In this document: piece after piece, positions 18,988-28,858 of the stretch
Position numbering within the stretch: position 1 is the first letter of the stretch
Layout of the letters: each line of letters opens with the position of its first letter
From: Nostoc sp. LEGE 06077
Lineage (GTDB): Bacteria; Cyanobacteriota; Cyanobacteriia; Cyanobacteriales; Nostocaceae
Direction of reading: 5' to 3'
Length of the DNA stretch: 64,000 nt
Assembly (NCBI RefSeq): GCF_015207705.1
Contig: NZ_JADEWI010000033.1
Span: forward strand, 1-64,000
The notes under the pieces: model-generated
Database searches by the model: none
What the model saw: only the letters and a program-made list of their open reading frames with translations
Told to the model about the DNA's origin: nothing
Made by a program: the position numbers and the translations under genes

Positions 18988-20501
18988 AACTTTTACCTAA
19001 AATAAATCGATTTTTTCAGTAACTGGAAAATTTTCAAATTACAGCCTGCGCCGTTTTAAGAGATAAAAAACATTCCGAAATTGGCGCTTTCGGAATATTT
19101 TTTACAAGCGTAAAAGCAATAAAATTTGGTTAAATTTCCAAGGCACAATTTGCAACATAATGTTGGCTTTTGCTGTCGCATTAACTAAGTACAAACATAT
19201 TTAACTGAAGCATATTAGCTCATACAATGACAGTAATTCTTTATAAAGTTTTACCTAATGATTCTCAAAAAACACACAGAGAGAATATATTTATTGCCTC
19301 ACTTAATTGCTAAGTGTGATTGAATATGATTATGAAAAATGTCTGATATAGTTCTTTTATAGAATGAACAAACCTATCTAGAACTGAACAACTTTTCTTA
19401 GATATGGCTAGACGATGAAAGGCACTATCAAAACAATCCCAATTTACATAATCTCGACTCTACATTAATCTTTTAGACAAGCGAAATACTACACTCTTCG
19501 ATCACCGTCACAGAGTAGATTTATGCTCTTAGCAAGCTATCTGCTGTATTGTTTTGCTCAAATTGGTATGTCTGATATTTTTAGCCGTTATCTCTGCACT
19601 CTCTGTGCCTCGATGAATTCCAACACAAACATTGATATTTAGGCTTTATTTCAACCATCCTTTGATCATTAATGATCGCTAATAAAGCATCGACAAATCA
19701 AGCGTAAAGATGTATGTGACACAGAAAGGCTCTCCCACGATGTCATTATGGGCTGTTGCCTGTGATTATTTAGCTTAGTAGCTAGGTAATATCTAAATAA
19801 TTTATTGAAATTGTACTGTATATTCACTGAGGTGTCTATTCTCACCAAAGGCATCTTTACATACTCTTTACAGTCATTACCAAAGGTATATCAATAAGCA
19901 TAGCAATACCTGTGTTTGTGTATTATTCACTTTTTGATAGCAAAGAAATATGGTAAAGGAAGTAAATAGAAAAATTTGCTTGAGTTAAGCGGGGCTTAGT
20001 TCGCTGCCTTGGTGAGATATTGCCAGGATAATTATGTTATCTATGATTAATGAAAAATAAAAATATTATTAACTTATTTATTTATTTTTAGGGTTTAGGC
20101 TTTATAATTACTAGACAATATTTTGGTATTTTTTGCTGTTGATAAAGATTGTTAATTTTTTTGTAGATGTGGGATTTTTCGGCGGAAATTTACAATCAAT
20201 TTATAACTTCTGAATGAAACTTGTGTATTATCCAAACCTCTGATATATCAGCCTAAGTTTGAGTGTTAGATAATTACCGTAAAAGTGAAAAATAAATCAA
20301 AAATTTTGCTTAAATTATTTTGATCACAACTTATACTTTAGATTAAAACAGGACTTACGCAAAAATTCTCAAAAAGCCAAATTTATTAAACCGCCAATTA
20401 GTCTTCGCCCAGCGTTTCGTAGAGAAAAACGCCAAGAAATCGTAGAGTCTGCATAATTTCTAGGAAAAAAGAATTTTATGAGAAATATATCTATTTTATG
20501 G
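18988..20501. other. 1.5-kb gene-free region upstream of the RTX gene
   Basis: Very AT-rich. It holds a strong hairpin at 19072-19096 (listed separately) and a lone AGGACTTACGCAAA end motif at 20350-20363, related to the inverted-repeat elements at 25387 and 29632. A 61-codon minus-strand frame at 19669-19854 lacks an RBS and coding character. It may hold a long RTX leader or an unannotated small RNA, but nothing is proven. Confidence 0.5.
19072..19096. terminator. strong bidirectional hairpin terminator upstream of the RTX gene
   Basis: ATTCCGAAA (19072-19080) and TTTCGGAAT (19088-19096) form a perfect 9-bp stem with a seven-base loop, flanked by an A-rich run on the left and a T run on the right. 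It would work on either strand. It sits 85 bases before the RTX start codon on the strand leading into that gene, so it is either the end of an upstream transcript or an attenuator in the RTX leader. Confidence 0.65.
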
Positions 20502-21269
20502 TTATTTCTGGGGTAATCCGTCTTGGAAGACCAACAATTCGCCTGGTTGGATTGTTGTCCAGACTTCGTTATCGGTGAGGGGGGTAGTAGCGATGACGGC
20601 GACGCGATCGCTTGGTGAAGTCAACTCCCGAAAATCCACAGTCATATCTTGATCAATTAAGTGGGCGGCTGCAAAGGGGGCTTGACGAACAATGTAGGTG
20701 AGTTTCGTGGAACAGTGGGCAAAAAAGTGTTCTCCATCCGATAACAAATAGTTAAAAACACCTACTTTTGCTATTTCAGCCGTAATTTGACGTAGGACAA
20801 AATTAAGTTTGTCTAAGGGAGGTTTACCATGAGGAAAAGCTTCTCGCAGAGTTTCTAGGATGATGCAGAATGCTTTCTCACTATCAGTATTTCCTACCGG
20901 TTCGTAAAAACCCATATTCTGGGGATGAAAATCTGGTAAATTGCCATTGTGGGCAAATACCCAATACCTACCCCACAGTTCCCTTTGGAAAGGATGACAG
21001 TTTTTTAAGGCTACCTCACCCTGAGTCGCTTTACGAATATGGGCGATGACATGGGTAGAGTGGATGGGATAGCGCCTTACCAAATCTGCTACTGGAGATG
21101 TAACAGAAGGTTTGTCATCTAACAATAGCCGACATCCCTTTCCTTCAAAAAATGCAATTCCCCAACCATCACTATGATCATCTGTTTTTCCTCCCCGTGC
21201 TGAAAAACCCTCAAAGGAAAAACAAATATCTGTGGGAACATTGCAGTTCATCCCTAGCAGTTGGCACAT
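20502..21269 (-). CDS. class II glutamine amidotransferase (YafJ type)
   Basis: A 255-residue enzyme of the Ntn-hydrolase fold. Met1 is followed by Cys2, the nucleophile exposed after Met removal (MCQLLGMNC). Other family marks: HSDGWGIAFF, HIRKATQG, FAHNGNL and the NTDSEKAFC segment. Such stand-alone GATase_4 proteins release ammonia from glutamine or act on related amides; the acceptor is unknown. Full length for the family. ATG 21269. Confidence 0.88.
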   Translation of the reverse strand: MCQLLGMNCNVPTDICFSFEGFSARGGKTDDHSDGWGIAFFEGKGCRLLLDDKPSVTSPVADLVRRYPIHSTHVIAHIRKATQGEVALKNCHPFQRELWGRYWVFAHNGNLPDFHPQNMGFYEPVGNTDSEKAFCIILETLREAFPHGKPPLDKLNFVLRQITAEIAKVGVFNYLLSDGEHFFAHCSTKLTYIVRQAPFAAAHLIDQDMTVDFRELTSPSDRVAVIATTPLTDNEVWTTIQPGELLVFQDGLPQK

Positions 21270-21456
21270 AGTTACTAACTATCAGTTTGAGTATGTTTAT
21301 TTTTGTGAAAATTGAAAGATTCAGATAACCGACTTCTTGAATAATCCAGTTATCTGATTGTTCTATAGTATTAAAAACATTCTATGTAGATAATTTCAGT
21401 TCAAATAGTGCAGAAAAGCATTTATTAAAAAACTGACTTTTGGATTCTGTTAATGT

Positions 21457-22899
21457 TTAGTTTTCCTGGCTTTCCTGACGTTCTTTTAGTTTTAACAAGA
21501 TTTCTGCGTGCATTTCCCGTGTAATTGGGTAAAAATATGTTAAAACTAAACCACAAATTAAACAAACAGTTGGTATAGGGCCGACAGCAAAACGAATAGC
21601 TGTGAGTGCAGATTCTGGCTGAATAGGTAGAGTTGTTTGACCAACGACAGCTTCTTTAAAACCAGCAGATTGTAAGGCATTACCTACTAAAAATAGTCCA
21701 AAAGCTAATCCGAATTTCTGCAACAAAACCATAAAACCATAAAATATACCTTCGCGGCGCTGTCCCGTTTGGAGTTGATCTAATTCAATAACATCGGGAA
21801 TCATCGACCAAGGAACTAAATAAGCTGTAGAAACGCCAACGCCAGCCATCATCGCCATGACGTACATCAAAACTAATTGACCAGGCTGTAAGAAAAATAA
21901 TCCGGCAGCGGCGATAATCCATAAACTCATACCGAGGAAATAAACGAGTTTTTTGCCAATTTTTTTACTTAAATGACTCCAGACAAATAACATAACTAAG
22001 GCAGTACCTTGGACAGCAATCATGACTGTAGGAACGTCTGCTTCTTTCAGACCCATACAGTTGGTGACAAAATAGGGAATGATACTGGCAGTGATTTGTA
22101 CACCTAGCCAAGAAAAAAGATAGATGCCAATCACAAACAGAAAAGGTCGATTGGTAAAAACAATTTTTAACTGTTCAAAAAATGGTAGAGAGGGGGGTTC
22201 TGCAAGTTGGATACGTTTGGCTTCAAAGGCTAAGATGCGATCGCGCACTCCAAAAATGCACCAATATAAAGAGATGACGGAAATTACAGTACAAATTACA
22301 GCTAAGACAAAATACTGTTGTTGACGGTCAGCAATCTGAGAAAAAACTATTTGTGCCAAAATCAACGATAAAATACTGCCACCAATGGAAAAAGTAAAGC
22401 GGAAACTGTTGAGGCTGGTGCGTTCATCATAATCTTGGGTAAGTTCAGGAGTCATGGCTGTGTAAGGCAAATTCACCACAGTGTAAAAAACCTGAGAAAT
22501 CAACCCAATTACCACGTAATACCAAAACAAAGCCGAAATATTAGTACTGCGATCGCTACTAAATTGCGGTACAATCCACTGCAAGAAAAAGAAAATCCCA
22601 AAAGGAATCGCACCATATAACATCCACGGAAGCCGACGACCCCAACGCCGAGATTTTGTCTTATCAGTCAACGTCCCGACAAAAGGATCGTTAACTGCAT
22701 CCCAGATTTTGCCAATCAACAACACGCTACCAGCTATCCCTGGGGGAAGACCAGCGACATTTGTAAAAAAAACTAGCAAGAAAAATATCGAAATATTGGC
22801 AGTAATCGCCGGGCCTAAATCACCCGCACCATAAGCTAGTTTTGTTTTAAAATCTAGTTTTGGATTCAAATCTCTATTTTGGGCAGAATCGTTCATCAT
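21457..22899 (-). CDS. MFS transporter of the GPH (MelB-like sugar:cation) family
   Basis: A 480-residue inner-membrane protein with about twelve hydrophobic helices. The GPH signature is seen: LLIGKIWDAVNDPFVGTLTD (residues about 42-61) followed by a basic loop (KSRRWGRRLPW). This group moves sugars or glycosides with Na+ or H+. The substrate cannot be told. Two ATG codons in a row (22899, 22896). Divergent from the phosphoribosyltransferase gene. Confidence 0.88.
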   Translation of the reverse strand: MMNDSAQNRDLNPKLDFKTKLAYGAGDLGPAITANISIFFLLVFFTNVAGLPPGIAGSVLLIGKIWDAVNDPFVGTLTDKTKSRRWGRRLPWMLYGAIPFGIFFFLQWIVPQFSSDRSTNISALFWYYVVIGLISQVFYTVVNLPYTAMTPELTQDYDERTSLNSFRFTFSIGGSILSLILAQIVFSQIADRQQQYFVLAVICTVISVISLYWCIFGVRDRILAFEAKRIQLAEPPSLPFFEQLKIVFTNRPFLFVIGIYLFSWLGVQITASIIPYFVTNCMGLKEADVPTVMIAVQGTALVMLFVWSHLSKKIGKKLVYFLGMSLWIIAAAGLFFLQPGQLVLMYVMAMMAGVGVSTAYLVPWSMIPDVIELDQLQTGQRREGIFYGFMVLLQKFGLAFGLFLVGNALQSAGFKEAVVGQTTLPIQPESALTAIRFAVGPIPTVCLICGLVLTYFYPITREMHAEILLKLKERQESQEN

Positions 22900-22968
22900 A
22901 TTTTGGCGCTCGTACTAAAGTAAAAAATTTGCGATCGCTATCAGTATTACCTCAAAATCACTTTCTTT

Positions 22969-23487
22969 ATGCCAGACCTTTACGTTTCTTGGTCAGAATA
23001 TCACTATAAAATTGAACAACTGGCGGTTCAGGTGTATCAATCTGGTTGGGAATTCAACCAAATTGTCTGCCTGGCCAGAGGCGGACTGCGAGTCGGAGAT
23101 ATTATTTCGCGGATTTATCAAAAACCACTGGCAATTTTAGCTACATCATCCTACAGTGGCCCCGGTAAGCAAGAGAGAGGCAATCTCACCTTTTCTAATC
23201 ATTTGACAATGACTACTGAACAGTTAGGTTCCCACATTCTTTTAATTGACGACTTGGTAGATTCTGGCATCACCCTTCAACAAACTGTTCCTTGGTTAAA
23301 GGAAAATATTGATTCTCCTATTGAAGAAGTCCGCAGCGCAGTTATTTGGTATAAAGCCTGTTCGGTCATTAAACCCGATTATTACGTTGATTACTTACCC
23401 GATAATCCCTGGATTCATCAGCCTTTTGAACATTACGAACATACCAATCCCGCTGCTTTGGCAGAAAAAATGAGTCAACTTTGTTGA
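22969..23487 (+). CDS. purine-type phosphoribosyltransferase
   Basis: A 172-residue cytoplasmic enzyme. The PRPP-binding motif HILLIDDLVDSGITL (about residues 83-97) is complete, with the CLARGGLRVGD loop near residue 33. It resembles xanthine-guanine/hypoxanthine phosphoribosyltransferases, which salvage free purine bases with PRPP. The C-terminal W-I-H-Q-P-F segment may bind the base. ATG 22969, 69 bases from the divergent MFS gene. Confidence 0.85.
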   Translation: MPDLYVSWSEYHYKIEQLAVQVYQSGWEFNQIVCLARGGLRVGDIISRIYQKPLAILATSSYSGPGKQERGNLTFSNHLTMTTEQLGSHILLIDDLVDSGITLQQTVPWLKENIDSPIEEVRSAVIWYKACSVIKPDYYVDYLPDNPWIHQPFEHYEHTNPAALAEKMSQLC

Positions 23488-23545
23488 AAAAAAGGCAGGA
23501 GGTAGGAGATACCTATCAAAGAAGCAATATTAAATATTGACTAGT

Positions 23546-24463
23546 TCAAAACAACCACAGCCAAACAGGTAGAGTCACCAGCAACAGTATCACACCCAGT
23601 GCTAAGGAAGTCACAGCAAGATCACGGTCAAGATTGAAGGTTTCGGCTAACACCATTGTGGCAAAGGCTGGCGGCATTGCCATTTGTAAAACAATTACCT
23701 TGGCGGCGGAACCAGTCACGCCAAAAAATGATAAAGTACTGCCGAGGACTAAAGGTACTAGTAGCATTTTGATTGCCAAACTGACGGCTGCTTGTGGGAC
23801 TCTTTGCCAAGAATTGAGCAGGGAAAGTCGCATTCCAATTAATACTAGAGACAAAGCTACAGCACACCAACCCAATTTCTCTAAGTAAAATTCTGTAGTA
23901 TTAGGGATACTAATTTGACGAAACAGTAAGCCAAAACCAAAACTCCACAAAGCGGGATTAATCAAGATAGCCTGAGTCATTTGCCGATAGTTTGTCCCCC
24001 CATCGCCAAAACGAGATGCTAAGGCTACACCCAAACCATAAGCGCCAAATAATGACCCTAGTAAATCGTAAAATAAAGCCCAGGCAAAATAATCTTGGCC
24101 TACCATTGCCAAAGTCACAGGAAAGCCGATATAACCAGTGTTGCCTACCATTGCCGCTAAAATAAAACTTCCCTGAGTTGGGTGCTGGAAAGTTGTATTT
24201 CTTAGATACGCTTGGCCTTTAATAGTTAACCAAGCCAACAGTGCGCCCAAAAAAATGGCTAAATGGGCGATCGCTGGTGCAATCCAAATCTGTGCGGATA
24301 AATCCGCTTGACGTAAAAAAGCAACAATACTTACAGGTACTCCTACCCAAAAAAGCAACTGACCCAAACGTGTTGGAACTGTAGCAGGCAGTTTCCGTCC
24401 CAGGAAAAATCCGATTGAGATTAAGCCTACCAGTTTGACGTATAGTTCTAGGAGGTTTGCCAA
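23546..24463 (-). CDS. AEC family permease (auxin efflux carrier-like)
   Basis: A 305-residue membrane protein with about ten hydrophobic helices in two halves. The NTGYIGFPVTLAM segment (about residues 108-120) and the PPAFATMVLAE segment near 265 match the PIN/AEC family of secondary exporters for organic acids or amino acids. The start appears to be TTG 24463 (MANLLEL); no ATG precedes it in frame nearby. It converges with the phosphoribosyltransferase gene. Confidence 0.85.
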   Translation of the reverse strand: MANLLELYVKLVGLISIGFFLGRKLPATVPTRLGQLLFWVGVPVSIVAFLRQADLSAQIWIAPAIAHLAIFLGALLAWLTIKGQAYLRNTTFQHPTQGSFILAAMVGNTGYIGFPVTLAMVGQDYFAWALFYDLLGSLFGAYGLGVALASRFGDGGTNYRQMTQAILINPALWSFGFGLLFRQISIPNTTEFYLEKLGWCAVALSLVLIGMRLSLLNSWQRVPQAAVSLAIKMLLVPLVLGSTLSFFGVTGSAAKVIVLQMAMPPAFATMVLAETFNLDRDLAVTSLALGVILLLVTLPVWLWLF

Positions 24464-24563
24464 AATTTCGCTAACAAAGACAGATGTAAAATGTACCGAA
24501 TATGCTAATCTCTGTCCAGTCTACAGTCTGTTATGAATTTTGAACAAAAGCAGGAGTTAACCC

Positions 24564-25379
24564 TTGAATAAAGCTGGGTTTTCTGGAAAACCCCCAAATT
24601 CGTCAGGTGATTCAGGTGATGACATTCCAGTGGCTTTACGCGATACTCCTGATGTCGCATCCAAGACACCCTTACAACCTTTGGTTTTGCTCATTGGGGG
24701 AGTCGTGGGATTTATTCTGCTGGCTGTAGTTAGTGGTTTTTTCTTTTCTCTCACTACACCGAAAAAAACCGCCGATTCTCAATCATCACCGGCTAATTCT
24801 CTAAGTACACCTCCAAACGGCAATAGTGCTGGAAATCCCCAAGATAATAATGCTGTATTGGGACATTTAGCATACCCAGAAGCACCAGAGTCGGAGTTAG
24901 CACCAATTACCGCAGATCGCCGCATTAGAATGCGAAAGGCCTCGGCGGAAAAGTTTCGCGCCATGACACAAGCAGCGCGGAGTGCAGGTGTAATTTTAGT
25001 ACCGATTTCTGGCTTTCGCGCTGTGAAAGAACAAGAGCAATTATTTTTTGAAGTGGGAGCGCAGCGCAATCAAACCCCAGCCCAAAGAGCCGCCCTCAGT
25101 GCGCCGCCTGGCCATAGTGAACATCACACTGGTTATGCGGTGGATATAGGAGACGGATCAGCACCAGCCACGAATCTCCAGGCTGACTTTGATAAAACCA
25201 AAGCGTTTGGGTGGCTACAAGCAAATGCAGCCCGCTTTGGTTTTGAGATGTCTTTCCCTAAAGATAATGTGCAAGGTGTGAGTTATGAACCTTGGCATTG
25301 GAGATTCGTAGGCGATCGCCAAAGTCTAGAAATGTTCTATAAAGCCAGAAATTTAAAACCAGCTAAGGCATCACCTTGA
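24564..25379 (+). CDS. membrane-anchored D,D-/L,D-carboxypeptidase (VanY family)
   Basis: A 271-residue protein. A cytoplasmic N-terminus of about 34 residues is followed by one membrane helix (about 36-62), a Ser/Pro/Asn-rich linker, then a periplasmic VanY domain. Zinc ligands are seen in SEHHTGYAVDIG (SxHxxGxAxD) and in YEPWHWRFVG (ExWHxR). It trims peptidoglycan stem peptides. The start is TTG 24564 with an AGGAG site upstream; a 12-codon ORF (24533-24571) overlaps this start in another frame. Confidence 0.88.
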   Translation: MNKAGFSGKPPNSSGDSGDDIPVALRDTPDVASKTPLQPLVLLIGGVVGFILLAVVSGFFFSLTTPKKTADSQSSPANSLSTPPNGNSAGNPQDNNAVLGHLAYPEAPESELAPITADRRIRMRKASAEKFRAMTQAARSAGVILVPISGFRAVKEQEQLFFEVGAQRNQTPAQRAALSAPPGHSEHHTGYAVDIGDGSAPATNLQADFDKTKAFGWLQANAARFGFEMSFPKDNVQGVSYEPWHWRFVGDRQSLEMFYKARNLKPAKASP

Positions 25380-25386
25380 GGAACAA

Positions 25387-25463
25387 TAGGACTTACGCAC
25401 AAAGATTGTCTGTGAAGACTGGGTGTAAGGGTGTAAGGGTTTTAGATACATACGTAAGTCCTA
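25387..25463. repeat. 77-bp inverted-repeat element (MITE-like)
   Basis: Starts TAGGACTTACG and ends CGTAAGTCCTA, perfect 11-base inverted ends, with a GGGTGTAAGGGTGTAAGGG tract inside. Ends are shared with the 118-bp element at 29632-29749 and a single end at 20350. It codes for nothing. A degenerate heptamer tract with CTCCTGA repeats follows at 25540-25570. Confidence 0.65.
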
Positions 25464-25608
25464 AAGAATTCAGAAGTCAGAATTCCGCATAAATTAGTGG
25501 CTGGTATTTTCCCTCACTAATTGACAATATAGAATTCAATTCTGACTCCTGACTCCTGAATTCTGACTCCTTAACTTTTATGAGTTACAAACAATTTTTG
25601 GGATGACT

Positions 25609-25932
25609 TTATTTTTCCGCATTTTCAAAATCTGTTAATGCACAAGCAAACTCTCTAAAAGCTGTTTTAATTAATACCTCCCTCATCCCTCTATCTAAGG
25701 AAGAATTACGGATCATATCTGTTAATTCTAAGAATAGATATGACACCACAAAACGGTCTTGACGGTCAAATTGTTTGAGGCAGTTCAAGATAAAATCGTA
25801 AAGCTCGGTTTTTCTGGGTTTACTTTGTTCTTCCCAGATTTTAAATGCAAGTTGAAAAGTTTTGAGGCGGATCTCACTAATATTGTAGGAAGTGTCTTTG
25901 TAGCGAATTGACACGCGTTGAGGCAGTTCCAT
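25609..25932 (-). CDS. hypothetical protein, 107 residues
   Basis: A small charged, helix-rich protein with no signal peptide, membrane helix or known motif. It looks truly coding: clean frame, ATG 25932, cyanobacterial codon use. I do not recognise the family. It stands alone between repeat-rich spacers, with 500 bases of non-coding DNA upstream. Confidence 0.6.
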   Translation of the reverse strand: MELPQRVSIRYKDTSYNISEIRLKTFQLAFKIWEEQSKPRKTELYDFILNCLKQFDRQDRFVVSYLFLELTDMIRNSSLDRGMREVLIKTAFREFACALTDFENAEK

Positions 25933-26461
25933 AGGTTTGTTGTAGAGAAATGATGTGAAGTATTCTTCAGGGGTTTTTTCGTTTATCCGGAGAAATGCCC
26001 AATAATAAAGGATATTATCTAAATATCAAGCTAAATTAATTCAGAAATTTTGATAGTTTCTCTTTATAAGCGGCTTTACTTGAAGTTGCCTAACTGCAAC
26101 TATATATTATAGGAGCAAAAATTTAAGGCTTAACGGACTTACCTGCGGTAAGGCAAAGCCTACGCCCCTAGTTTTGAGAAAACATGAAGCCCGTTGCTTG
26201 CTAACCTAGACATCACTTACCAAAGTAGTTCAACAATTAAATTACTGGTGTTGCATAAAGTAGCTTGATCATTAGATTTTCAAGCATTTTTAATCTAGAA
26301 TTATTACTTTTATTTATTGTCATCACTATAGATTATTCTATCGTTATAATTAATTTTATTAAGATTGACAAAGTAAAAAATATATAATTGGGTGAAAAAT
26401 AAAGGGTAAGCTGATAACCCATAAGGAACTGCACGAAATGTTGCAGTTAAGCCGAGGAAAT
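25933..26461. other. 529-base spacer without genes
   Basis: Divergent spacer between the hypothetical gene and the diguanylate cyclase. Contains a dispersed-repeat fragment CGGTAAGGCAAAGCCTACGC near 26143-26162, a motif seen again near 45003. Otherwise AT-rich with no recognisable RNA. Confidence 0.5.
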
Positions 26462-27322
26462 ATGAATTTAATCAAAATATTAGAGATTCAACCTAAATGG
26501 TGCGTAGTATCCCTCAGTGCCGTCTTAACAGGCTTGATAGGTTGGTTAGACTACCAGATACCACCAGAAATTTTAATAGCAATCTTTTATTTAATTCCCA
26601 TTGGTATTACTACGTGGTTTTCTGATAAGTGTAGTGGAATATTAATTTCATTGATTAGTGCAATTACAAATTTATTAGTAAATCAAAGACCAAATTTTCA
26701 TTATTTACACCCTGTAGTACCTTATTGGAATACAATTGTTGTCCTAGTTTTTTTCTTATTTACCAACTATCTTTTATCACAACAAAAAATCACCTTAAAA
26801 AATTTAGAGAGACTGGCTCGTACTGATGCTTTAACAGGATTGCATAACAGGTCATTTTTTTTAGAATTAGTAAATATTGAAATTTATAAATCTTTAAGAC
26901 ATAAAGAGCCTTTAACAATTGCTTATTTTGATGTAGATAATTTTAAATATGTTAATGACCAATTTGGACATACTGTAGGCGATCACCTACTATGTTTAGT
27001 AGCGGAAAATGCTAAAAATAATCTGCGAAAAATTGATATAATTGCCAGAATTGGTGGTGATGAATTTGCCATTTTATTACCACGCACTGGTTATGACGCA
27101 TCCGAAATAGTCTTACAGAGATTACAAAGAACTTTATCATCTGCTATGCAGGAACAACATTGGCCTGTAACATTTAGTATTGGTGCAATTACTTTTATTA
27201 AACCACCATCTTCGGTAACTGAAATGATAGAAAGAGCCGATAACTTAATGTATAGCGCCAAAAAAAAGGGTAAAAACTTACTCCACCATGAATTATCAAC
27301 CAATTTAGTAGAAGAATCTTAG
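26462..27322 (+). CDS. membrane diguanylate cyclase (GGDEF)
   Basis: A 286-residue protein: three to four membrane helices in residues 12-105, then a GGDEF domain. The catalytic motif is GGDEF at 198-202. The product-inhibition I-site RxxD is present (Arg189-Lys-Ile-Asp192), five residues before it, so activity is likely limited by c-di-GMP. No separate sensor domain other than the membrane part. I prefer ATG 26462, preceded by GAGGAAAT, over the upstream ATG 26438. Confidence 0.92.
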   Translation: MNLIKILEIQPKWCVVSLSAVLTGLIGWLDYQIPPEILIAIFYLIPIGITTWFSDKCSGILISLISAITNLLVNQRPNFHYLHPVVPYWNTIVVLVFFLFTNYLLSQQKITLKNLERLARTDALTGLHNRSFFLELVNIEIYKSLRHKEPLTIAYFDVDNFKYVNDQFGHTVGDHLLCLVAENAKNNLRKIDIIARIGGDEFAILLPRTGYDASEIVLQRLQRTLSSAMQEQHWPVTFSIGAITFIKPPSSVTEMIERADNLMYSAKKKGKNLLHHELSTNLVEES

Positions 27323-27407
27323 TACAACAAGGCAAAAAATATATATACTCGCCATTTGTCCTGTTTCAGACTACTCTTTGTTTAGTCAGTTAATGAGGTG
27401 ACACGAA

Positions 27408-28223
27408 ATGGTAGCAGAAGTGAAAGAATTAGAGGCGCAACATTGGGTCAAAACTCGTTCTTCCCTTGATTCTAGTGAATCTACATTTTTAACTTGGAAA
27501 GGAAAAATTTATAGTTTTATTCCCGGAGAGAAAAGAAAAGTCTTATTTAAAATACTTGGAGTGAGTGTAAGTAGGTGCATTTCTACAGAAGAAGGTAGTT
27601 GGGATTTTACTTCTCGTGAACTGACCTATTACTTAAACCCAGAAACAGAAGAAATTATGCCCAAATGGGAAAATCCTTGGACTGGTGAAACTGTCCCTGT
27701 GTTACACGTTGCGAATAATCCCGTGCAAGGACATTTTCAAGGTAAATTTCCGGCGCAAGTTGAGGGAGAGACTACAACTTTTGTCTTTGATATTTTTCCA
27801 ACTTATCCAAATCCTTTGGCAGAAGATCCCAAATTTGCCGAATATAGTCCTTATGAAACATACCAAGCCGCAGAATTATTTAAATTAACTGTCCCCACCG
27901 CAGACTTATTCAATACACAACTCAATTCGGTTTCTCAACTTAAATTGAGTTGGGATAGGATTGGTCAATGGCTACCGTGGATGAAAATGGGCGATCGCAC
28001 TGGTAATCTCATTTATAGTGCAGTGGGTAGCAAAGTTGGCGGTTTAGCAGAATTACCCCAACTACTCCAAGATGAAATTAACTACCGCGTTCCTTTATAT
28101 AAACAAGCACCCAAAGCATTTGCTGATGGGGAAGATATGACTTCTTGGCTATACTTCCAAAAGCATTTTGACGCTTACTTAGCCGGCGAAATCTTTCCCT
28201 TACCAGCCGCAGAAGAATTGTAA
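27408..28223 (+). CDS. DUF1838-family protein
   Basis: A 271-residue soluble protein. The N-terminal part has the strand pattern SRELTYYLNPETEEIMPKW followed by NPWTGETVPVLHVANN, which I associate with the DUF1838 family of cyanobacteria and some proteobacteria. No function is established and no catalytic motif stands out. ATG 27408 with GAGGTGACACGAA upstream. It follows the cyclase by 85 bases on the same strand. Confidence 0.7.
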   Translation: MVAEVKELEAQHWVKTRSSLDSSESTFLTWKGKIYSFIPGEKRKVLFKILGVSVSRCISTEEGSWDFTSRELTYYLNPETEEIMPKWENPWTGETVPVLHVANNPVQGHFQGKFPAQVEGETTTFVFDIFPTYPNPLAEDPKFAEYSPYETYQAAELFKLTVPTADLFNTQLNSVSQLKLSWDRIGQWLPWMKMGDRTGNLIYSAVGSKVGGLAELPQLLQDEINYRVPLYKQAPKAFADGEDMTSWLYFQKHFDAYLAGEIFPLPAAEEL

Positions 28224-28301
28224 TTTGGCGTTGCTGAATTTGTGAATAGCTAAATTCTGCTTCAAGCTTCTTTTCCCCGACTCCATAGTACTGTGTGTGG
28301 T

Positions 28302-28778
28302 TTATTCCGCATTCAACGCCTTGCGGAACACCACCTTATCTTCCCCTGCCTTGTAGAAGTCACGAATCCGCGCCTCTTCCTCAAAACCGCACTTTGTGTA
28401 GAACGCCCGCGCGCGGTCATAGCTGGGAAGCCCCGAAGTCTCGACTAACAAAATCCGTTGATCACTTGCCCGTAAGGCATTTTCCACATATTTCACCAGC
28501 GCTTTTCCTCGCCCATGCCTTTGGTAGTTGGGATGCACAACGATCATCAACAAATCCCATGTCCCATCTGTAAACGGGGCAGGTGCGTAGTAAGCGACCC
28601 CACACGCCTCCCCATTCTCCTCATCAGTGAGCCACACATGACCGTCGCCGATGTTACCGCTGAAGTAACTCGCCAGCACTTTGCTCAGTTCTTCGGTTTC
28701 GTCTGCGGGGAATAACTCTGCTGCAACAGCGATCGCGATTAATGCGGCTGCATCATCGGGCGTACTAGGTCGAATCAT
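28302..28778 (-). CDS. GNAT family N-acetyltransferase
   Basis: A 158-residue acetyltransferase. The acetyl-CoA site is seen as VVHPNYQRHGRGKALV (Q/RxxGxG/A), and YTKCGFEEEARI is the C-terminal FYxKxGF motif. I chose ATG 28778 (MIRPSTPDDAA), preceded by GGAG; an upstream start adds 19 unconserved residues. Three 60-base blocks inside average about 57% G+C by my count, compared with 42-43% in the flanking genes, which suggests recent transfer. The substrate is unknown. Confidence 0.85.
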   Translation of the reverse strand: MIRPSTPDDAAALIAIAVAAELFPADETEELSKVLASYFSGNIGDGHVWLTDEENGEACGVAYYAPAPFTDGTWDLLMIVVHPNYQRHGRGKALVKYVENALRASDQRILLVETSGLPSYDRARAFYTKCGFEEEARIRDFYKAGEDKVVFRKALNAE

Positions 28779-28858
28779 GGGGAACTCCAGTGCTGTCTGT
28801 TCATCAGATTTATGCGTGTCTGTACTGCATACCAATGTACATGATGCACATAGCTAAA

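Noticed and set aside
19669-19854. 61-codon minus-strand frame in the gene-free region
   Set aside because: No RBS or protein-like pattern; it is in AT-rich spacer DNA.
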